46,871 nt of DNA from an uncultured Bacteroidia bacterium (lineage in GTDB: Bacteria; Bacteroidota; Bacteroidia; Bacteroidales; UBA932). The position numbers were made by a program, and so were the translations under genes. Shown piece by piece: positions 15,969 to 24,176 of this stretch. Numbering within the stretch: position 1 is the first letter of the stretch; each line of letters starts with the position of its first letter. The DNA is taken from NCBI GenBank assembly GCA_902781705.1, contig CACZKE010000020.1, positions 1 to 46,871 on the forward strand, in the 5' to 3' direction. The notes beneath the pieces were generated by a model, which saw only the letters and a program-made list of their open reading frames with translations, searched no databases and was not told the DNA's origin.

Positions 15969-17624
15969 CTATTTCCATTCGGCATATTGTTCCACGAGGG
16001 CATTGCTGTTGAGTTCGGAAGACGGCATCGGGAAACGGTACATCTTCTGCGGGAAGTTGCGGTCCTTATCGTCTACCGAAACATAAGAGTATTCAAATTG
16101 GCCGGATACCGCGCCGGGGGCTATGCGCAGGCCATGCACCTGATATCCGTTCAGTCCCGCAGGATAAGGCTTGGCCGAATCTTCCCAGCGGCGCAGATCC
16201 CAGTACCAGAGTCCTTCGAAAGCCAGTTCAACACGGCGCTCCTGACGGATGGCCGCCCAGAGATCATCTCCGGAGAGGTCGGTATAGGGAAGGCCTACAC
16301 GGCTGCGGATCTCCTTCACGGCGGCATTGGCGCCAGCGGCGTCATTGTTCCGATAGCAGGCTTCTGCCTTGTTCAGAAGGACTTCACCATAACGGAGGAT
16401 AACGGCTGGCCGGATGCCCTTCGTCGCATCCCGATCCGCGAAATCGTGGTTCTCATCCACTCCCTTGCGAAGGTAATAGCCGGTTGTAGTGCGTCCCAGG
16501 GGCTGGGTTTCCTTCCGCCACTCGGCCCAGCCGTCCAGTCCGCCCACGTAGGGTTCGATGGTGCGTCCTTTCCAGGTGGCACCGTTATAGAGGATACTGG
16601 CCTGGAAACGAGGCTCCAGCAACTTGTACGGAGGCGTTTCCGTCGTCGTACCGTGCCAGGGAGACCAATCCGGGAATCCGCCGGTGGCCAGTTCATAACT
16701 TTCCACCATTTCCTGCGTAGGAGTGGCATAAGCGCCGCCCTGCTGGCCGACGCGGGCAAAATCTCCACCGGGGCTGTAATAGAAGTCGAAGGACTGCATC
16801 ACATTGTCGGCATAGGAGAAATTGTATTGGAGAATGCTCTCCGTCCCTCCGCCGGCAAAAACGCTGGCATAGTCGCTTTCCAGGCTGTAGCCCAGGGACT
16901 TGACGGCATCTGCCGCGGCAATCACCCCTGCATAATCCTTGGCATAGAGAAGGGCACGGGTCGCCAAGGCATAGGCGGCTCCCTTGTCCAGGCGGCCGCG
17001 GGCATTGGCCTTCTCGGGAAGGTTCTGCTCCGCGAAAGCGAGGTCATCCTTCACGGCTTTCCAGCCGTCAGCCTCGGGAGAAACGGCCTTGTCCTTGACG
17101 ATGGCGGTCAGGTCTTCGTCGTAAATGATAATCTCCTTGTACCGCTTGACCAGTTCAAAGTACAGCCAACCGCGGACGAGGCGCAGTTCCGCTTCCAGGC
17201 GGGTCCGGTCGGCCTCGGAGAGGTTGGTGCCCAGGGTATGGAGGTTATAGATGGCTTCATTGGTACGGCGCAGCGCCCCGTACAGGGAGCCCCACGCACC
17301 CATGTACACATCCACATAATTGGCTGTCAGGGTGGATCCGCCATAGGCGATCTCACTCGGGATGAAGCACATGCTGTTATACAGGTAGGATCCGTACTTG
17401 ATCTGGTCCGTCAGGGCATCCGTCATGCCGGCCACACAAGGATAGGTGACATAGATGTCGTAAATGTAACTGTACACGGAATTGACGGCATACTCGGCCG
17501 AACTCACATCGGCCCACATGACCTTGTCGGAAATGCTGTCCCGCGGGGTCAGGTCCAGAAGTTTGTTGCAGGCGGTGGCAGAAAGCATCGCCACGGCAGA
17601 GGCAAGAAGTATGATCTTTTTCAT
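15969..17624 (-). CDS. SusD/RagB family nutrient-binding outer membrane lipoprotein
   Basis: 551 residues. Lipobox ATAC19 is followed by NKLLDLTPRDSISDKVMW, the usual start of a mature SusD, with the first TPR-like segment YAVNSVYSYIYD. Helical repeats include ELRLVRGWLYFELVKRYKEI (near 150). The C-terminal RagB/SusD part has EVLLNKAEACYRNND and EIRSRVGLPYTDL and ends near LNSNALVEQYAEWK. It caps the SusC barrel and captures oligosaccharide at the cell surface. It lies 12 bp after susC and 4 bp before the DUF5018 gene. Confidence 0.93.
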   Translation of the reverse strand: MKKIILLASAVAMLSATACNKLLDLTPRDSISDKVMWADVSSAEYAVNSVYSYIYDIYVTYPCVAGMTDALTDQIKYGSYLYNSMCFIPSEIAYGGSTLTANYVDVYMGAWGSLYGALRRTNEAIYNLHTLGTNLSEADRTRLEAELRLVRGWLYFELVKRYKEIIIYDEDLTAIVKDKAVSPEADGWKAVKDDLAFAEQNLPEKANARGRLDKGAAYALATRALLYAKDYAGVIAAADAVKSLGYSLESDYASVFAGGGTESILQYNFSYADNVMQSFDFYYSPGGDFARVGQQGGAYATPTQEMVESYELATGGFPDWSPWHGTTTETPPYKLLEPRFQASILYNGATWKGRTIEPYVGGLDGWAEWRKETQPLGRTTTGYYLRKGVDENHDFADRDATKGIRPAVILRYGEVLLNKAEACYRNNDAAGANAAVKEIRSRVGLPYTDLSGDDLWAAIRQERRVELAFEGLWYWDLRRWEDSAKPYPAGLNGYQVHGLRIAPGAVSGQFEYSYVSVDDKDRNFPQKMYRFPMPSSELNSNALVEQYAEWK

Positions 17625-17636
17625 GATGCTGTCTGT

Positions 17637-20600
17637 TTAGAAGGTTAATGTAATGCCGCCCATGAGGTTGCGCTGCTGCGGATAATAACCGTTGTTCACG
17701 CCGGGGGATTCAGGGTCGACACCCTCCGGAAGACCGTCGATCGTAAAGAGGTTGTTACCCTCGACGAAGAACCGCAGTCCTTCCACGCCGAAACGGTGCG
17801 TGAAGTTCTTGGGAAGGGTATATCCCAGTTGGGCGGTTTTGAGGCGGACGTATTTCCCGTCTTTCCACCAGAAACTGGATGCCAGGCCATTGTCTCCGCC
17901 ATGGCCGGTCGTGGCAAGGGTGAGACGGGGCCAGACGCCCTCCGGATTGTAGATGCTGTACGCTCCTTCCACCAGGAACAGCGGAGAGTTCGCTCCCTCC
18001 TTGAATGTCTGGGTCCAGATGGTGTTGTCGTCATAACCGTTGCCGTATGTACCGGTCATGGATACATGGAAGAGGGCGCCGCCGGTGAACTGGAGGTTCA
18101 TGTCGAAACCGTTCCAGCCCATGTTCACGTTCAGGCCGAAGGTAAGTTCCGGTCGGTTGCTCTTTCCGAAAATACCGCGGTCGTTCCAGTCGATCTTGCC
18201 GTCACCGTTCAAGTCGGTGTACTTGATATCGCCCACATTGGGACGGGTGCCGTACCAGGCGGACTTGTCGATCTCGTCCTCCGAACGGTACAGGCCCTCG
18301 GCCAACCAGCCCCAATGGGCGCCGTAGGTCGTTCCGGTAACCTTTTGCCATTCAGGGATATTGGGCTGATCCTGATAGACCAGCCAACGGGTCTTGGAAT
18401 AGGTCAGGGTAGCGCCCATCTCGTAGAAGAAAGGCTTGCCGCCCAGTTCGAAACGGTTCTTATGGGTGATCAGGATGTCGATACCCTTGGCGTCGATGGC
18501 ATTCTTATTCACATAGGAAGGATAGTAACCGCCCATGGAAGAAGGCTTTCCGCCGCTGTTGCCCGTAAGGATATCGTAGGTGTAATTGTAGAAGAGATCG
18601 ATTTCACCGCCCAGGAGTCCACCCCACAGGGTGAAATCGGTTCCCAAGTTATAGGAAAGGGTCTTTTCCCAGGTGAGTTCACGGTTGGGAATGCCGTTGG
18701 TGTAATAGGAAGGCACGGCGCCGGTCCCGTTGTACACGACCTTGCCGCCCTCGGCATACTGGCTCAGGAACATGAAAGCGCTCACATTGTCGCTTCCCAG
18801 GAGACCGACGCTGGCACGCAGTTTCAGGTCATCCAGCACGGAAGATCCCTTCAGGAAATCTTCCTCCGAGATCCTCCATCCCAGGGAAGCGGAAGGGAAG
18901 AAGCCCCAGCGGGTCTTCGTCATGCCGGCGAACTTGTAGGATCCGTCCACGCGGCCCGTAAATTCAGCCAGATACTTTTCAGCGTAGTTGTAGCGGATAC
19001 GGCCCACGTAACCGGCACTGCGGGAGGCATTGCTGGAGCCGGCCACCGGGCTGGAAGTAGGTGTTCCGTTGTTCAGTTCCGGAAGGAGGGCGAACGGAAG
19101 GTCCTTCACGTATGCGCTCAAATTATTGGTCTCATAGTCACGCAGTTCTGCGAGGACGAGTCCCTCCACGTTGTGCTTGCCGAAGGAGTTGGCATAGGAG
19201 AGGCTCACCTGACCGGTCAAGGATTCGGAATACACGGTTCCTTCTCCGAGTTTGATTCCGTCCGCCTGTCCGTTCACGTCCACCTGCGGACCGCTCCACG
19301 TCCAGTTCCCATCGGCGGAGCGGATCGGAACCACCGTGTAGTACGGGGTATCCAGGTTCTTGCTGTAAGAATTGGAATTGTCATAAGAACCGCCGGCTTT
19401 CAGTTGCAGCCCCTTGATCCAGGGAATATCCCATGCCAGGGATACGTTGGCCTGGGTGCTGAGGCTCTTCGTACTCTTGTGGCCGGACTCATAGAGGGCG
19501 GCCAGCGGGCTGTAAGGATAATAGCGGTTGGTGAGCATCACACCGGTGTAGTAGTCTCCCATCTTCTCCGGAAGATAAGGGGCCATACCGATGGCCTGAT
19601 GTGCGATGGAGAAAAAGGATGTCTCGCCGTTGTTGACGCTGTCGGAACCTCCGGAAGCAAAACGCGGCGTGGTGCGTTTTCCGACAACACCGCTGAGTCC
19701 GGCCATAAAAGTAAGGTTCTTCCCGATCTTGGATTCAATATTGGCACGGAGGTTATAACGGGTATAGTCATATCCCTCGATGTTACCGCTCTGGTCCATG
19801 TAACCCGCACCCACGAAGTAACGCACCCTCTCATTTCCGCCCTGCACCGTCACATTGTGCTTCTGGGTGATGCCGGTACCGAAGATCTTCTGGATGTAGT
19901 TGACATTGTCCCAGCCGTCGGAGGGATCGCCGTTGGTCATGGCCGCCACATTCTCCTTGGAGAAATAAGGGACGTATTCGCTGGCCGATGCGATGGCGCC
20001 GTTCGCCATCTGGTCCATCATCTGGGCCGTATTGTAATAATAGGCGAACTGGGGGCCATCCATGAACTGCGGGAAATTGGCATTCATGGAAGCACCCACG
20101 GAAGCGTTGTAGGTGATATGGACATCGCCCCGGTTGCCCTTCTTGGTCGTGATGATGATCACGCCGCCGGCTGCCTTGAGGCCGTACACCGCAGCGGAAG
20201 CACCGTCCTTCAGGACGGAGACGCTTTCGATGTCGGCAGGGTCGATGTCATTGATATTGTCCACCGGGAAGCCGTCCACGACATAGGATACACCGTAAAC
20301 GGAACCACGGATGCGGAGAGAGGCCTGGTCCAGACCCGGTTCACCGGACTCCTGCACGGAGGAGACACCGGAAAGTTTACCGGCCAGCACCTGGGAGACA
20401 TTGGTCGCCGGCGCTTTCAGGAGTTCGTCGCCCTTGATGGCCGACACGGCCGCCGTCAGGGTTTCCTTCCTGGCCGTACCGTAGCCGACTACGACGACAT
20501 CCTCCAGGAACAGGGTATCCTCCTCCAGGATGACGTTGATGGCCGAATGACCGTCGAACTCCCGTTCCCGGGTGGTCAGGCCCAGGCAGGAAAATTCGAT

Positions 20601-20837
20601 GGTGCTGCCCGCAGGGGCACGCAGGGAATAGGTGCCGTCGGGTCCTGTCAATGTGCCGTTGGTGGTGCCCTTCACCAGAACCGTCACGCCGGAAAGCGGT
20701 GCGCCCGAAGGGTCGGTCACCTTTCCGCGGAGCGGGTTCTGGGCCCATACCGGCAACAGGGTGGAAAACAAAAACACCAGGCAGGAAAGCAGCAGGGGCA
20801 GATAGCTGCAACGCCTTGGTTCAAAAGAAGTTTTCAT
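17637..20837 (-). CDS. SusC/RagA family TonB-dependent outer membrane transporter
   Basis: 1066 residues from the ATG at 20837; a TTG six bases upstream is less likely. Signal peptide to about residue 32 (ending VWAQ), then a CarboxypepD_reg-like domain (GKVTDPSGAPLSGVTVLVKG), a TonB-box region (EDVVVVGYGT) and a plug with the SusC signature YVVDGFPVDNINDIDPADIE and SVLKDGASAAVYG. A 22-strand barrel follows, and the C-terminal residue is Phe, as in beta-barrel proteins. It imports glycan fragments using TonB/ExbBD energy. It is first in the seven-gene operon. There is no N-terminal secretin/TonB extension of the kind that signals to an anti-sigma factor. Confidence 0.95.
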   Translation of the reverse strand: MKTSFEPRRCSYLPLLLSCLVFLFSTLLPVWAQNPLRGKVTDPSGAPLSGVTVLVKGTTNGTLTGPDGTYSLRAPAGSTIEFSCLGLTTREREFDGHSAINVILEEDTLFLEDVVVVGYGTARKETLTAAVSAIKGDELLKAPATNVSQVLAGKLSGVSSVQESGEPGLDQASLRIRGSVYGVSYVVDGFPVDNINDIDPADIESVSVLKDGASAAVYGLKAAGGVIIITTKKGNRGDVHITYNASVGASMNANFPQFMDGPQFAYYYNTAQMMDQMANGAIASASEYVPYFSKENVAAMTNGDPSDGWDNVNYIQKIFGTGITQKHNVTVQGGNERVRYFVGAGYMDQSGNIEGYDYTRYNLRANIESKIGKNLTFMAGLSGVVGKRTTPRFASGGSDSVNNGETSFFSIAHQAIGMAPYLPEKMGDYYTGVMLTNRYYPYSPLAALYESGHKSTKSLSTQANVSLAWDIPWIKGLQLKAGGSYDNSNSYSKNLDTPYYTVVPIRSADGNWTWSGPQVDVNGQADGIKLGEGTVYSESLTGQVSLSYANSFGKHNVEGLVLAELRDYETNNLSAYVKDLPFALLPELNNGTPTSSPVAGSSNASRSAGYVGRIRYNYAEKYLAEFTGRVDGSYKFAGMTKTRWGFFPSASLGWRISEEDFLKGSSVLDDLKLRASVGLLGSDNVSAFMFLSQYAEGGKVVYNGTGAVPSYYTNGIPNRELTWEKTLSYNLGTDFTLWGGLLGGEIDLFYNYTYDILTGNSGGKPSSMGGYYPSYVNKNAIDAKGIDILITHKNRFELGGKPFFYEMGATLTYSKTRWLVYQDQPNIPEWQKVTGTTYGAHWGWLAEGLYRSEDEIDKSAWYGTRPNVGDIKYTDLNGDGKIDWNDRGIFGKSNRPELTFGLNVNMGWNGFDMNLQFTGGALFHVSMTGTYGNGYDDNTIWTQTFKEGANSPLFLVEGAYSIYNPEGVWPRLTLATTGHGGDNGLASSFWWKDGKYVRLKTAQLGYTLPKNFTHRFGVEGLRFFVEGNNLFTIDGLPEGVDPESPGVNNGYYPQQRNLMGGITLTF

Positions 20838-20872
20838 GGGCAATACAGTTGTTTGTATTAAAATTACGAGTT

Positions 20873-20880
20873 CAAATATA
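20873..20880 (-). promoter_or_regulatory. -7 box candidate for the susC operon
   Basis: TATATTTG on the minus strand fits TAnnTTTG and would give a leader of about 32 nt to the susC ATG at 20837. No TTG is found 19-21 nt upstream, so activation by a regulator, as usual for PULs, is plausible. The 115-bp divergent gap holds this box and the one at 20924. Confidence 0.5.
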
Positions 20881-20923
20881 ACGATTATTGGCGTAAACGC
20901 GATGAATTTTTGAACAATTTTAT

Positions 20924-20931
20924 TAATTTTG
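20924..20931 (+). promoter_or_regulatory. -7 box candidate for the DUF4434 gene
   Basis: TAATTTTG fits TAnnTTTG and lies 21 nt before the ATG at 20953. A TTG at the right distance is not present, so the assignment is tentative. The divergent arrangement with the susC box suggests shared control. Confidence 0.4.
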
Positions 20932-20952
20932 GCATCGCTAAACTAATTTCTC

Positions 20953-22047
20953 ATGGAGAACCGACGCGAATTCCTAAAAAAAACAGCAGCCGCAACGGCG
21001 GCGGCCGTTGCGGCCCCCGCCCTCATGACCGGTTGTAAAACAGTTTCAGAAACAGACCCTTACGGCATTGCTCCCGACCCTTCCGTAAGCAGCAACCTCA
21101 TTGTCCCGAAAGCCGCCGGCCTTCCCATCACCGGCACATTCCTGGACGAGATTTCCCACGACATCCCGCACCAGAACTGGGGCGAACGCGAATGGGACCG
21201 GGACTTCCGCTACATGAAGGCCATCGGCATCGACACGGTCATCGACATCCGCTGCGGCTACCGCAAGTTCATCACCTATCCTTCCCCCTATCTGCTGGGG
21301 AAGGGCTGCTACATGCCTTCGGTGGACCTCATCGACATGTTCTGCCGCCTAGCGCAGAAGTATGACATGAAATTCATGCTGGGCCTGTACGACAGCGGAA
21401 AGTACTGGGACACCGGCGACATGAGCTACGAGGTGGAGGCCAACAAGTACGTGATCGACGAAGTCTGGGAGCGCTACGGCTCCAAGTACAAGAGCTTCGG
21501 CGGCTGGTACATCTCCGGCGAGATTTCCCGGGCCACCAAGGGTGCCATCGAGAGTTTCCGCACCATGGGCCGCCAGTGCAAGGAAGTGAGCGACGGCCTT
21601 CCGACCTTCATCTCCCCCTGGATCGACGGCAAGAAAGCCGTGATGGGAACCGGCAAGATGACCAACGACGAGGCCGTCTCCGTCGCCCAGCACGAGAAGG
21701 AATGGAACGAGATTTTCGACGGCATCCACGATTATGTCGATGCCTGCGCCTTCCAGGACGGCCATATCGACTACGACGAACTGGACGCCTTCTTCAGCGT
21801 GAACAAGAAGCTGGCCGACAAATACGGCATGCAGTGCTGGACCAACGCCGAAAGTTTCGACCGCGACATGCCCATCCACTTCCTGCCCATCAAGTTCGAC
21901 AAATTGCGCCTGAAACTGGAAGCGGCCAAACGCTGCGGCTACGACAAGGCCATCACCTTCGAATTCAGCCACTTCATGAGCCCGCAGAGCGCCTACCTCC
22001 AGGCCGGCCACCTCTATGACCGTTACAAGGAATACTTCGGACTATAA
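20953..22047 (+). CDS. Tat-exported DUF4434 domain lipoprotein
   Basis: 364 residues. The N-terminus NRREFLKKTAAATAAAVAAP is a twin-arginine signal, and LMTGC28 is a lipobox, so this is a Tat lipoprotein. The mature part is a TIM-barrel-like DUF4434 domain (PF14488): GTFLDEISHDIPHQNWG, the strands IDTVIDIRCGYRK and FGGWYISGEI (candidate catalytic Glu), ISPWIDGKK, a QDGH segment, and CWTNAESFD. DUF4434 resembles glycoside hydrolases, and activity is unproven. Tat export suggests that it folds, perhaps around a cofactor, before export. It diverges from susC and precedes a sugar porter, so it probably belongs to the same glycan pathway. Confidence 0.82.
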   Translation: MENRREFLKKTAAATAAAVAAPALMTGCKTVSETDPYGIAPDPSVSSNLIVPKAAGLPITGTFLDEISHDIPHQNWGEREWDRDFRYMKAIGIDTVIDIRCGYRKFITYPSPYLLGKGCYMPSVDLIDMFCRLAQKYDMKFMLGLYDSGKYWDTGDMSYEVEANKYVIDEVWERYGSKYKSFGGWYISGEISRATKGAIESFRTMGRQCKEVSDGLPTFISPWIDGKKAVMGTGKMTNDEAVSVAQHEKEWNEIFDGIHDYVDACAFQDGHIDYDELDAFFSVNKKLADKYGMQCWTNAESFDRDMPIHFLPIKFDKLRLKLEAAKRCGYDKAITFEFSHFMSPQSAYLQAGHLYDRYKEYFGL

Positions 22048-22050
22048 TCT

Positions 22051-22097
22051 GTCATTTCGAGATTCCTACTTGTCATTTCGAGCGAAGTCGAGAAATC
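22051..22097. repeat. GTCATTTCGAG intergenic element, one partial and one full copy
   Basis: A partial copy (GTCATTTCGAG at 22051-22061) is followed by the short form GTCATTTCGAGCGAAGTCGAGAAATCT (22072-22097 region), which is imperfectly palindromic around GCGAAG. Related 39-bp forms occur at 44645-44683 and 45565-45603. Such elements are dispersed through many Bacteroidetes genomes. This one fills the gap between the DUF4434 and sugar porter genes. Confidence 0.8.
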
Positions 22098-22109
22098 TAA
22101 TACCTGTTT

Positions 22110-23420
22110 ATGAAAACCAACCAAACAACGGGAAACGTCCTGTTTATCGCCTGTGTAGCCGCCCTCGGCGGCATTCTCTTCGGTTACGACACGGCCGTCA
22201 TCTCCGGCACCACCCGCATCGTGGCCGACCAGTTCGCCCTGACGGAAATGTCCAAGGGCTGGTATGTGGGCTGCGCCCTCATCGGCTCCATCCTGGGCGT
22301 TTCGGTCGCCGGCATGCTCAGCGACTTCCTGGGCCGGAAGAAGACCATGCTCATCTCCGCCCTGATGTTCAGCATCTCCGCCATCGGCTGCGCCGTGTGC
22401 GCGGATTTCACGCAGCTGGTGATCTACCGCATCATCGGCGGATTCGGCATCGGCGTCGTATCCATCGTCTCCCCGGTCTATATCTCCGAGGTCTCCCCCG
22501 CGGAAAAACGCGGCACGATGGTCTCGCTCTACCAGCTCGCCGTGACCATCGGCTTCCTCCTCGCCTACCTGATGAACTACCTGGTCCTCAAGGGCGCTGA
22601 CACTGCATCCACGGCCCCGGACCTGGGCACCCGGATGTTCAACAACGAATACTGGCGCGGCATGCTGGGCCTGGAAACCATTCCGGACCTGCTGTTCCTC
22701 GTCCTCATCTTCTTCATCCCGGAGAGTCCGCGCTGGCTCGCCGTCCGCGGAGAGCGCAAGGACAACAGCGAAGAGTGGAAGGCCCTGCGTGAGCCGGGTA
22801 TCCTGAAAGCCGTGCTCGTAGGCAGCGCCATCGCCATCCTGGGCCAGTTCATGGGCGTGAACGCCGTCCTGTACTACGGTCCCGAGATCTTCCAGGACGC
22901 CGGCCTCTCCAGCGAAGGGTCCATGTTCTCCACGGTCCTCGTGGGTGTCGTGAACATGGTCACCACGGTCATCGCGCTCCTGATCATCGACAAGGTGGGA
23001 CGCAAGCAACTGGTCTGGTGGGGCGTGGGTGGCATGATCCTGTGCCTCGTGGCCATCGGCACCTATTTCGCCTGGGGCCCGCAACTGGGACTCGGAACCG
23101 GGTTCCTGCTCACCTTCTTCCTGCTCTATGTCTTCTGCACGGCCATCTCCATCAGCGCCGTCGTGTTCGTGCTCCTGAGCGAGATGTACCCAAACCGCGT
23201 GCGCGGCCTCGCGATGTCCATCGCCGGCCTGGCCCTCTGGGTGGGCACCTACCTTATCGGCCAGTTGACGCCCTGGATGCTCCAGAACCTGACCCCGGCC
23301 GGCACCTTCTTCCTGTTCGCCTTCATGTGCCTGCCCTACCTGTGGATCATGTGGCGGCACATTCCGGAGACCACCGGCAAGACGCTGGAGGAAATCGAGG
23401 AATACTGGAAGAAACAGTAG
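22110..23420 (+). CDS. MFS sugar porter (sugar:H+ symporter family)
   Basis: 436 residues, about 12 transmembrane segments, inner-membrane uptake of a monosaccharide. Sugar-porter signatures are GGILFGYDTAVISG (TM1), SDFLGRKKTM, the PESPRWLA motif after TM6, GVNAVLYYGPEIF (TM7), KVGRKQL and the C-terminal PETTGKTLEEIEEYW. Only about 20 residues join PESPRWL to TM7, where XylE-like porters have about 60, so most of the intracellular helix domain is missing. It lies after the DUF4434 gene and probably takes up the sugar released by the adjacent PUL. It is followed by a strong terminator. Confidence 0.88.
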   Translation: MKTNQTTGNVLFIACVAALGGILFGYDTAVISGTTRIVADQFALTEMSKGWYVGCALIGSILGVSVAGMLSDFLGRKKTMLISALMFSISAIGCAVCADFTQLVIYRIIGGFGIGVVSIVSPVYISEVSPAEKRGTMVSLYQLAVTIGFLLAYLMNYLVLKGADTASTAPDLGTRMFNNEYWRGMLGLETIPDLLFLVLIFFIPESPRWLAVRGERKDNSEEWKALREPGILKAVLVGSAIAILGQFMGVNAVLYYGPEIFQDAGLSSEGSMFSTVLVGVVNMVTTVIALLIIDKVGRKQLVWWGVGGMILCLVAIGTYFAWGPQLGLGTGFLLTFFLLYVFCTAISISAVVFVLLSEMYPNRVRGLAMSIAGLALWVGTYLIGQLTPWMLQNLTPAGTFFLFAFMCLPYLWIMWRHIPETTGKTLEEIEEYWKKQ

Positions 23421-23435
23421 GTTTTCCTTCCGCTA

Positions 23436-23543
23436 CGGAAAAAGCGGCCTTGTCCTGCGCATGGGACAAGGCCGCTTTTCCGACACCCTTCACGCGGCAG
23501 ACGGGCCCGGACGTGCCGACCGGTTTCGGTACGGGAGGTGTCG
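23436..23543 (-). ncRNA. candidate structured small RNA with its own promoter and terminator
   Basis: A transcript starting about 4 nt after the -7 box would begin at 23543, exactly the first base of CGACACC, which pairs with GGTGTCG at 23487-23481 to close a multibranch. Inside are a short hairpin ACCG-AAAC-CGGT and a 5-bp stem CGGCA/TGCCG. A 16-bp terminator stem and TTTTTCC follow. No ORF fits. It lies after rplI on the same strand and converges with the sugar porter. I do not recognise the family; the SRP-RNA signature GGAAG loop is absent, and it is too short for 6S or tmRNA. Confidence 0.5.
23440..23479. terminator. strong intrinsic terminator, usable from both strands
   Basis: A perfect 16-bp stem (AAAAGCGGCCTTGTCC with its complement) and an 8-nt loop, with TTTTCC on the plus side and TTTTTCC on the minus side. 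It ends the sugar porter transcript 19 nt after its stop codon and also the candidate minus-strand RNA. Confidence 0.85.
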
Positions 23544-23546
23544 ATG

Positions 23547-23577
23547 CAAAGGTACGCACCGGCCCCCGTTCCGTCAA
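23547..23577 (-). promoter_or_regulatory. consensus promoter facing the sugar porter terminator
   Basis: On the minus strand TTG (23577-23575), a 20-nt spacer and TACCTTTG (23554-23547) match the Bacteroidetes consensus as well as any promoter in the window. No protein gene lies downstream, which supports the ncRNA call at 23436-23543. Confidence 0.65.
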
Positions 23578-23631
23578 GGTTTCCGGCCTTCCCGGGCCCT
23601 TGCATATCAACGCGCTGAGTATCAGACAAAT

Positions 23632-23667
23632 AAATGAGGCCTGGACTTTTTTGTCCAAGCCTCATTT
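23632..23667 (-). terminator. intrinsic terminator of rpsF-rpsR-rplI
   Basis: Arms AAATGAGGC and GCCTCATTT plus an inner TGGAC/GTCCA stem, separated by one C/A mismatch and with a 6-T loop on the plus strand. On the minus strand it lies 55 nt after the rplI stop and is followed by the T-rich ATTTGTCTG. Confidence 0.75.
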
Positions 23668-23721
23668 AACTTGTAAGGATCGTTCGTTCAGCAACTTGAG
23701 CCGAAAGAACGATGCAAGGGA

Positions 23722-24168
23722 TTATTCGGCGACCACGTTGAACTTGAAGGTGCCCTTGATACCCTTGTAGAGTTTCACGGCGGCCTCGTACTCACCCAGT
23801 TCCTTCACCTCTTCGGCGAGGATGGTGATGTCCTTCTTCTCGATGTTCAGACCCTTGGCGGCGAGGGCGGCAGCAAGCTGCTCGGTGGTGACGGAACCGT
23901 AAAGTTTACCGGTCTCACCCACCTTGGCGGCAACCTCGATGACCTGGGCGTTGATGGTAGCGGCGAGGGCCTCGGCGTCGGCGACGAGCTTGGCCTCCTT
24001 GTGAGCGCGCTGACGGAGGGTCTCCGCGTGCTGCTTCTTGACGGACTCGGTGGCCACGGTGGCGAAGCCCTGCGGCACCAGATAGTTCATTGCATAACCG
24101 GCCTTGACCTTGACGATCTCACCAGCGTAGCCGAGATTGGCCACATCTTTCTTGAGCAGAATTTCCAT
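23722..24168 (-). CDS. rplI: 50S ribosomal protein L9
   Basis: 148 residues, the usual length of bL9. The N-terminal domain is MEILLKKDVANLGYAGEIVKV with the conserved VKAGYAMNYLVPQGFA block. A long charged helix around residues 40-80 links to the C-terminal domain that contains GKLYGSVTTEQLAAAL. It binds 23S rRNA near the L1 stalk. Last gene of the rpsF-rpsR-rplI operon, 8 bp after rpsR. It has no Shine-Dalgarno sequence, as is normal in Bacteroidetes, in contrast to rpsR just upstream. Confidence 0.97.
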   Translation of the reverse strand: MEILLKKDVANLGYAGEIVKVKAGYAMNYLVPQGFATVATESVKKQHAETLRQRAHKEAKLVADAEALAATINAQVIEVAAKVGETGKLYGSVTTEQLAAALAAKGLNIEKKDITILAEEVKELGEYEAAVKLYKGIKGTFKFNVVAE

Positions 24169-24176
24169 AAGGCAGA

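Noticed and set aside
17796-20861. A 1021-codon open frame on the plus strand opposite susC
   Set aside because: Antisense shadow of a clear SusC gene; composition rich in His/Gly/Val repeats, no domain, no promoter.
23436-23543. SRP RNA, 6S RNA or tmRNA
   Set aside because: No GGAAG/GNRA SRP domain IV, too short for 6S or tmRNA, and no tRNA-like ends.
23336-23665. Two minus-strand ORFs of about 105 codons in the sugar porter-rplI gap
   Set aside because: They span two terminator hairpins and a promoter, lack known motifs, and differ from genomic codon use. The ncRNA explanation fits the region better.
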